From NCBI RefSeq assembly GCF_047948215.1, contig NC_134467.1, positions 36,051,020 to 36,115,019 of the forward strand: a stretch of DNA of 64,000 nucleotides, written 5' to 3'. Origin of the DNA: Lycorma delicatula. Taxonomy: Eukaryota; Arthropoda; Insecta; Hemiptera; Fulgoridae. Shown one piece after another: positions 56,991 to 64,000 of this stretch (its first letter is position 1; the number at the start of each line of letters is the position of its first letter). A model generated the notes under the pieces. It did no database searches and had not been told where the DNA came from. It worked only from the letters and a program-made list of their open reading frames with translations. Both the position numbers and the translations under genes were made by a program.

Positions 56991-57140
56991 TGTAAATTAT
57001 TTATGAATAAGGTAATTATAGACAATATTAAATTGGGAATATTTAAATTACCTGTCGTTGTATTAATAATATTTTAGCCTGTTTTATAGTACCATAGTGG
57101 TATCGCTGAATGTGTACTAGTGGATTTACTCAATTTATAC

Positions 57141-58461
57141 TTTTTTTTTTGTCTTCAGTCATTTGACTGGTTTGATGCAGCTCTCCAAGATTCCCTATCT
57201 AGTGCTAGTCGTTTCATTTCAGTATACCCTCTACATCCTACATCCCTAACAATTTGTTTTACATATTCCAAACGTGGCCTGCCTACACAATTTTTTCCTT
57301 TCTACCTGTCCTTCCAATATTAAAGCGACTATTCCATGATGCCTTAGTATGTGGCCTATAAGTCTGTCTCTTCTTTTAACTATATTTTTCCAAATGCTTC
57401 TTTCTTCATCTATTTGCCGCAATACCTCTTCATTTGTCACTTTATCCACCCATCTGATTTTTAACATTCTCCTATAGCACCGCATTTCAAAAGCTTCTAA
57501 TCTTTTCTTCTCAGATACTCCGATCGTCCAAGTTTCACTTCCATATAAAGCGACACTCCAAACGTATACTTTCAAAAATCTTTTCCTGACATTTAAATTA
57601 ATTTTTGATGTAAACAAATTATATTTCTTACTGAAGGCTCGTTTAGCTTGTTCTATTCGGCATTTTATATCGCTCCAGCTTCGTCCATCTTTAGTAATTC
57701 TACTTCCCAAATAACAAAATTCTTCTACCTCCATAATCTTTTCTCCTCCTATTTTCACATTCAGTGGTCCATCTTTGTTATTTCTACTACATTTCATTAC
57801 TTTTGTTTTGTTCTTGTTTATTTTCATGCAATAGTTCTTGCGTAGGACTTCATCTATGCCGTTCATTGTTTCTTCTAAATCCTTTTTACTCTTAGCTAGA
57901 ATTACTATATCATCAGCAAATCGTAGCATCTTTATCTTTTCAACTTGTACTGTTACTCCGAATCTAAATTGTTCTTTAACATCATTAACTGATAGTTCCA
58001 TGTAAAGATTAAAAAGTAACGGAGATAGGGAACATCCTTAGCGGACTCCCTTTGTTATTACGGCTTCTTTCTTATGTTCTTCAATTGTTACTGTTGCTGT
58101 TTGGTCCTGTACATGTTAGCAATTGTTCTTCTACCTCTGTATTTGAACCCTAATTTTTTAAAAATGCTGACCATTTTATTCCAGTCTATGTTATCGAATG
58201 CCTTTTCTAGGTCTATAAACGCCAAGTATGTTGGTTTGTTTTTCTTTAATCTTCCTTCTACTATTAATCTGAGGCCTAAAATTGCTTCCCTTGTCCCTAT
58301 ACTTTTCCTGAAACCATATTGGTCTTCTCCTAACACTTCTTCCACTCTCCTCTCAATTCTTCTGTATAGAATTCTAGTTAAGATTTTTGATGCATGACTA
58401 GTTAAACTAATTGTTGTGTATTCTTCACATTTATCTGCCCCTGCTTTCTTTGGTATTTGTA
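57141..58461 (-). mobile_element. LINE copy L8, with TSD
   Basis: It is flanked by perfect 10-bp duplications, CAATTTATAC, at 57131-57140 and 58462-58471. The A-tail (as T run) and 3' end GTCTTCAG are at the left. 5'-truncated at the codons for PKKAGADKCE. Confidence 0.94.
57160..58461 (-). pseudogene. LINE reverse transcriptase, few lesions
   Basis: It reads, from 58461, the segment before motif A: KKAGADKCEEYTTISLTSHA, VEEVLGEDQYGFRKS, then LAFIDLEKAFDNIDW (motif A). A one-base loss near 58107 shifts the frame, and VRQG of motif B has become VR-stop-G (58040). From 58001 a 251-codon open stretch covers VKEQFRFGVTVQ, MLRFADDIVILAKS (motif C, catalytic Asp-Asp) and the linker. The C-terminal RRDRLIGHILRHHGIVALIL region follows until a frameshift at 57290. 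The rest of the C-terminus (RLALDRESWRAASNQS) follows in another frame. It is inactive as it stands. Confidence 0.92.
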
Positions 58462-58561
58462 CAATTTATACACTGTCTGTATTTCTTGTAACTTGATATT
58501 ATTCATTATTTTAATCCGATATGGTTTTGATGCATTAATCCGTAATGTACCAGATAAAAAA

Positions 58562-59130
58562 AAATGTATTCAGTTTTATACAAGCATTGAGATTTTACAT
58601 AATGTTAAGTTTTGCATATAGATTTATGAAATGTTTCTTACGCGAGAGAAAAGATAAATTGAGTTCTTCAAAAGCGATTTGTAACAATTTTGATCTTTTA
58701 AGGCTGCAATCCAACAAAATAAAATTAGTAGTAATTTACTGTACAAATTAAATAGGGAATTTTAGGTTTTTTATAACGAAGAAATTAATATAGGTAATTA
58801 TTTCCCCTGTAATAGATTGATAAAATCACATACGAGAAGTGTGTGCAGACATGTTATACGTACTTCAGTAAAAGGTGGAAATGTGGAAATAGACGAATTT
58901 TTTTTCAAGGTAAAAATATATTGAGAGGATAGTTTACCCTCAGCAGCGGGCATTTGTGGGAATTAAAAAAAAAATAAAAGAATTTTCCGTGCATGTTGTT
59001 CCCGATCAAACAAAATTCAAATTATGTTATATGAAGGTGTGATATGCGATGAACATATTTTATTATTTTTGGTGGAGTTAATGAGGTTGTAACAAGGTTA
59101 TAATTTTACAAATCAAACTTTTCATCATTC
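58562..59130 (+). repeat. Diverged interspersed repeat F, copy 2
   Basis: Second copy of the block at 33415-34015. It starts near CAAGCATTGAGATTTTACAT and ends near AGGTTATAATTTTACAAATC. Confidence 0.55.
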
Positions 59131-59410
59131 GGTTAAATTTTGAGATCCAATTACCGGGGCTAGACTGGTCCAAATAGGGCAAACTTTTTGTCGAAAAACG
59201 TGCACCCCCTGATTTAAAAGTACTCTCAAAAACAAAATTTTTGACGCGTTGATGAACCCTTTCCGTTCAAAAAAAAAATCCCCCCCTTCACTTGAATTTT
59301 AAAGGGGATTTAACATGGGTTTTAGGTTATTTTCAAGTCGTGACGATATAGCGCTTGCATGTTTCATCACAAAACTTCAAAAATAATGTTTACTACTTCA
59401 AAAATAAAGT
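59131..59410. other. Unassigned sequence
   Basis: Contains short A and C runs (59268-59285). No feature was assigned. Confidence 0.45.
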
Positions 59411-59891
59411 AATTCTACTGTTTTGGCTGTTTACGTAGCCATCCGATCGATAACATTAATTCCCTCGCGCAGAAATCGATGGAACCGTTCAGAATATTGT
59501 AGCCGTTTTCTTTGTCGGGCTCAAGAAGTCGATGAACCGTTTGAATGCGATAAGGTCGTAATTATAATCGTTTGGTCGCCCGATGAACAGTTGCTTTAGA
59601 CAAATTAATTTCAGCAGACAAACGTCTGATCGATTTATTTGGCGAGGCGAGTAATCGGTCTTTGATTTTAGCAACTGTATCTGTATTCAACACTGACGCA
59701 GATCTTTTGTGTTCCTTGTTGTTAACATAACCCGTCTCTCTAAATGTTGGAACTAACCTTAATACTGATGTTTTGTTAGGAGCTGGTTTAACTGGGTAAT
59801 TATGGCGAAACAAATCTTGCACTGCAACCGCTGATTTCGTACTGAAATACGACTCGACAATGAAAACACGTTCATCTAGCGAAAACACCAT
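59411..59891 (-). pseudogene. Transposase N-terminal half, DD38D-type family
   Basis: Starts MVFSLDERVFIVESYF at 59891. The frame is open to 59562 through both helix-turn-helix regions (SVLRLVPTFRETGYVNNKEH and SIRRLSAEINLSKATVHRAT). A one-base change of frame follows at the KRL-LRPY boundary. The remaining 150 bp hold LLEPDKENGYN and the GINVID region. A 40-50-bp deletion between there and YVNSQNS removes FFTDEARFHLD and with it the first catalytic Asp. It cannot act as a transposase but keeps a complete DNA-binding half. Confidence 0.88.
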
Positions 59892-60077
59892 CTTGTCTCT
59901 AGCAATACACTGAACGTTATGATTGCATTGTTGTTACTATCGGTAGTGTTCTACTGCGTCGCCGCGATGTTCAGATGTTGGACGAGTCCATTTCAGTAAC
60001 GAGTAAGGAAGTAAGCTTGACTTTTGAAATTTCATGGATGAGTGATTGATGGGTTGCGTTTTATCTTGGACATCCTG
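59411..60077 (-). mobile_element. DD38D-type element, one-ended fragment
   Basis: Terminal inverted repeat at the right (GGGTTGCGTTTTATCTTGGA, with TA at 60078-60079). The other half of the element is missing beyond the codons for NSQNS. Confidence 0.9.
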
Positions 60078-61248
60078 TACATAAAACATTTAACACTGTT
60101 ATTTTACACTAAACATAAAATATTGTGTTTTTCAACCCCAATTTTTTGTATTTTACTCCAGATTTCTCAAAAACTACCAAAAATAAAGTCCTTTTCAATT
60201 TTTGTGGTCAGATTTCATTTAAAGCTGCTATAATTATTCCTAATTAAGGAGTAATTATACGTTAAGGAGTAAGGAGTAATATGTAATTATTCCCTAACGT
60301 GGGTCCAAAGAATGGCTTAATTTTACCGAAGCGCAAAATAAGTGCGAAATCTTTCGCCAGCCGACCTCACTCTAGAAGGGTTATCGAAGCGTTTTTTGAA
60401 TATATATAGGGCACATTCTACAGGTTAAAATAAAGAATAAATAAAGAAAATATATATATACATATATACATAAGAGGAGATGTGCTCTTATATGAAACTC
60501 TTAATAATAATGAAGAAAAGAAAAAGTTTAATAAAGTGTAAAATCGATTTTTTCCATAATGTGGTTCGTAATATATTACTTTTCATTCTTCAAGATTTTC
60601 ATTCTTTGTTGAATATTACAATTCTTTGTATATAACATAATAGATATGTAAAATATTGTACGTAGATATTTAGAGGGAAATATTTCCAAATTTTTCTCAT
60701 ATTTATGCTTTGAAATCTTTTCTTCTTGAGAAGTTTTATATTTACAGTTTTACTTAAACTAGGATACACGTCCTTTTAAAATTTAAATCGTCCTCTCTTG
60801 CCCAAATACTATTTGTTCTTTTAAATCCTTCGATAAAAGTTCTTAAAACCTCTTACTTTTTTATTCGGCCTGTTTTTTTTCTGTCAATTGTAGTAAAACG
60901 TCCTTGCAGTTGTAATCTCCGACTAGAACGAGACGAGATCATTTTTTTTTCTAATTCGTAACATTTTAAGAATGTATGATCAAAAATCTGCCTTTTAAAA
61001 ATTAATTAATTTTTTTATATTAAAATTGAAAAGTTAAAAAAAAAATGAAAACAATTTTATACATTTTGTTAGCCCCTTATCGCTACAAGGAAATTGTAAT
61101 CCAACATCCTTTCATTCGGAAGGTTTAAATACTGATCAAGCATTTTTTATAACAAAAGCTTAAATTTAAAAAAAAGTTAATCATTTTTTTTTGGTGTAAA
61201 TCAAAATTTACAATTGATCCTCCTGACGAAACCATAAATAAATAAATA
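60078..61248. other. AT-rich intergenic DNA
   Basis: GGAGTAA is repeated near 60247-60280 and a short TA tract lies near 60450. No gene or element was recognised. Confidence 0.5.
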
Positions 61249-62558
61249 CAGGTATCCCATATAAAACGGCAACTCATCAATCACTCATCCATGAAATTTC
61301 AAAAGTCGACCTTACTCCCTTACTTGTTACTGAAATGAACTCGTCCAACATGTGAACATCGCGGCGACGCAGTAGAACACTACCGATAGTAACAACAATG
61401 CAATCATAAAGTTCAGTGTATTGCTAGAGACAAGATGGTGTTTTCGCTAGACGAACGTGTTTTCATTGTCGAGTCGTACTTCAGTACGAAATCAGCGGTT
61501 GCAGTGTAAGATTTGTTTTGCCATAAGTACCCAGATAAACCGGCTCCTAACAAAACATCAGTATTAAGGTTAGTCGCAAAATTTAGAAAGACAGGTTCTG
61601 TTAATAACAAGGAACACAAAAGATCTGCGTCAGTGTTGAATACAAATAGGGTCGGTGAAATCAAAGACCGATTACTCGCCTCGCCAAATAAGTCGATCAG
61701 ACGTATGTCTGCTGAAATTAATTTGTCTAAATCGACTGTTCATCGAGCGGCCAAACGATTACAATAACGACCTTATCGCATTCAAACGGTTCATCGACTT
61801 TTTGAGCCCGACAAAGAAATACGGCTACAATATTCTCAACGGTTCCGTCGATTTCAGCGTGAGGTAATTAATGTTATGGATTCGTTATTTTTCACAGATG
61901 AAGCACGGTATCATTTGGATGGACAGCCAAAACAGTAGAATTTGGAGCGCTGAAAATCCCCCACGTTTATCACGAAAAACAATTACACCCGCAGAAGTCG
62001 GGCGTATGGTGCGAGATATCGAGGAAGAAAATAATCGTTCCTATTTTTTTCGAGGACACCATTAATGCAGAACGGGGTCAAGATATTTTATTTCAGTTCA
62101 TCGCACTCTTGGAAGAGGAAGACTGCTGGCTACAACATGACGGTGCGACATCGCACTACGCAGGTTCAACTTCTGATTTCGTCGAGGAATTCTCTGATAA
62201 TCGTGTTATCGGTCGAGGCTTATGGCCACCAAGATCTCCAGATTTGACTGCGGCGGATTCTTTTCTACGGGGTTACCTCAAAGAAAAAGCCTACAGCAAC
62301 AAACCACGAACACTTGAACGATTGAAAGTCAATATTGACCAAACTGTATTAGATATCCAGCCACAAACTTTGAAAAAAGTTGCAAGAAACGGTGTAAAAA
62401 GAATTGAAGCTTGAATTCAAGAAGATGGCGGCCACTTCCAACATTTACTCTAAATTTAAGGTAATGGATGGTAATAATAAAAATTACATTTACGTTTACA
62501 CATGCCTTTTTATTATTACCAATATAAGGTTGGGTTGCGTTTCATATGGGATTTCCTG
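61249..62558 (+). mobile_element. DD38D-type Tc1/mariner element, copy f
   Basis: Left end CAGGTATCCCATATAAAACG, right end CGTTTCATATGGGATTTCCTG. TA flanks both (61247-61248 and 62559-62560). Length 1310 bp. Confidence 0.93.
61435..62453 (+). pseudogene. Transposase, DD38D-type family, copy f (broken)
   Basis: Starts MVFSLDERVFIVESYF at 61435. A stop interrupts VAVQ (TAA at 61507). The frame continues through KPAPNKTSVLRLVAKFRKTG and SIRRMSAEINLSKSTVHRAA to another stop after KRLQ (61766). FFTDEARYHLD (first catalytic Asp, about 61890) is followed by a nine-base deletion removing YVN. LQHDGATSHYAGS (second Asp) and DLTAADSFLRGYLKEKAY (third Asp, followed by Ser instead of Phe) are readable at 62109-62414. 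CIQ has become a stop at Cys, after which EDGGHFQHLL and a TAA are intact. It is inactive. Confidence 0.9.
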
Positions 62559-62568
62559 TATTTTACTG

Positions 62569-62619
62569 ATTGTTTTTGTGGGGGGGCATCCAATGATGAC
62601 CCCCACGAAAACAAACAAT
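62569..62619. other. Imperfect hairpin beside the transposon end
   Basis: ATTGTTTTTGTGGGGGGGCA pairs imperfectly with the following GACCCCCACGAAAACAAACA around a short CAATG loop. It starts 11 bp past the element's right end. Confidence 0.7.
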
Positions 62620-63239
62620 AAAATATTTTAATAACAAAAATCGTCTATCTTCATAAATAACCATACTTCTTACTTACTTGGTTCTATAACTAGTTCAATT
62701 TATGGATTATATATATCCAACACATTAATTTCGAAAAATAAATACAGTTAGATAAACAAACGAATGAAAACATTGTTAAAAAGTAATAAAAAACAGTAAT
62801 AAAATAATGTTGGCAACACAGCTGTAGGACTTTTCCACAACACGGCTTTGTGTCTGTGGATACACACATACACACATGTCATACACACAACTGCGAGTTG
62901 TTTCTGATGTACAGCTTGCAGACACAATTTAATTAAAAATAATTATCATTTTATTTAAATATAATACTATTTCGTTTATTTAATTCAACGATTCAAACTA
63001 AAACCCGAATGTGGCGGTACTAACTGTGACGGTCGGCACTAACTAAACTAATCTAATTTCACAACTTACATAGAGCTCAAATTTCACTTGTACGGTCGCA
63101 GACTGGTGTAGCCGCTAGACTTAACGCACCATATACCGAGTCAGACCAGCGATCGAGTTTGAGACCCAACCAGACCGAGTTACCTTTTTACAACAATTTA
63201 CATTATACATTTACTTAATTCACAGCTCACTTGTGACGT
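62620..63239. other. Unassigned sequence
   Basis: An ACACACATACACACATG patch lies at about 62862-62890. 63000-63235 is less AT-rich and may be an outer part of repeat D. No coding support was found. Confidence 0.45.
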
Positions 63240-63660
63240 CACAACATAGCGATAGTTTAGAGATTTTTTTTTGGGGTGGGGATGGGATTTTTCAAAAAAA
63301 AAATTTATTGCGAATATTGTTATTTTTTAATTAACAAATGTGCCAAAAAAAATATGACCTTAAATAAGCGAAATCTCAAGATACTAAGGGTGACCGTTCT
63401 ACAACCTCATTTCGTTGACCTTTATAAGTGAAATTTTTATAGCATCAATTCCCCATATATAGAAGTAATCTGACAAAGTTTGGTCGAAAGCGGTCCAGTA
63501 TTTCTGGAGATATAAGGTGATTTAGAAGCCAAAACCAAACACACACAAACACATTTTCGGATTAACATCCGAAAAATTTCCGTTTGGTTTTTTAGATGTC
63601 AAAACGTAAGGTCCGGTGAATATAACCATATAACCAAATTGGACCGATTACAATACTTTC
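63240..63660 (-). repeat. Interspersed repeat D, copy 2
   Basis: The reverse complement matches 22600-23050 as described there. It carries an added ACAC patch and a small inverted repeat (TTCGGATTAACATCCGAA) near 63557-63574. Confidence 0.75.
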
Positions 63661-64000
63661 CCCTTTTATTGAGATGGAGGAACCCCATTTATGGACGTCG
63701 AAGCAGTATCGGACTCGCTAACAGGTTCCGCAAGCTGTTACCGAAATTACGTATGTATTCCTGCGCTCTATCACTAAACCTGCACCACTGGCAACCCCAC
63801 CTCTTGGGAAACCGCTAATAAAGCATTACTTCAGGAGGGGGGTAAGCGCCCACACACACACATTTCGGTCTCCACAAGCAAACATCATCCATAACAGACC
63901 ACTACACGCATACACTGCACACCACAAATACCTAAAGGAGGAAAACATCCAGAAAAAATAGAGCACCTAACAGGTACTAAGACGTACCACACACAGTTAT
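63661..64000. other. GC-richer sequence at the window edge
   Basis: Composition changes markedly from about 63670 to the end (CA-rich). It may be the start of another retroelement or a gene region, but no motif can be recognised before the edge. Confidence 0.4.

Overview
The window looks like AT-rich intergenic or intronic DNA of an arthropod nuclear genome. The organism call is inference, drawn from the transposase and retroelement types and the tRNA-derived SINEs. A hemipteran with a large, repeat-rich genome would fit, but nothing in the sequence proves the order. There is no bacterial-style gene organisation, no CRISPR array, no rRNA, and no tRNA gene that is not part of a SINE. Almost everything recognisable is a transposable element, and most copies are broken. 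The only plausible host coding sequence is one possible first exon of a secreted protein (12061-12393).

Four element classes dominate. (1) IS630/Tc1/mariner DNA transposons: a DD41D family (fragment at 1-358; full-length copies at 13840-15160, 27043-28376 and 29542-30865); a second family whose last two catalytic Asp residues are about 38 apart (6443-7717, 31869-33199, 53778-55108 and 61249-62558, plus fragments at 40679-40925 and 59411-60077); a deleted DD34D mariner (25887-26804); and two further transposase relics (25390-25710 and 45060-46107). (2) One non-LTR retrotransposon (LINE) family with eight 5'-truncated copies that share the same 3' end (4392, 9413, 15884, 18744, 36338, 43840, 46108, 57141). 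Three copies have target-site duplications that can be read directly. (3) Two tRNA-derived SINE families, called SINE-A and SINE-B here. They have different tRNA heads but a similar 3' tail. (4) A near-palindromic Tc1/mariner-type MITE of about 1 kb (3656, 18226, 36112), in every case interrupted or cut off by a LINE copy.

Layout: 1-12 kb holds scattered SINE, MITE and LINE copies and one DNA transposon. 12-13 kb has the candidate host exon. 13-21 kb is a nested stack: a mariner inside a SINE, a LINE inside a SINE, and a LINE inside a palindromic MITE. 21-25 kb has unclassified repeats, a tandem repeat and a perfect hairpin. 25-33 kb holds five DNA transposons or relics. 34-46 kb has SINEs, a LINE, a reverse-transcriptase relic split by a 622-bp insertion with a 13-bp duplication, and a transposase relic split by a SINE. 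46-50 kb carries a duplicated block of about 400 bp. 50-53.8 kb is nearly featureless AT-rich DNA. 53.8-64 kb has more DNA transposons, one LINE and unclassified repeats.

The genes do not form a pathway. What can be read is insertion history: SINE before mariner, SINE-B before LINE, MITE before LINE, transposase before SINE. Three short retro-insertions of unknown family (3085-3538, about 21985-22380, 38253-38874) are the best candidates for undescribed elements.
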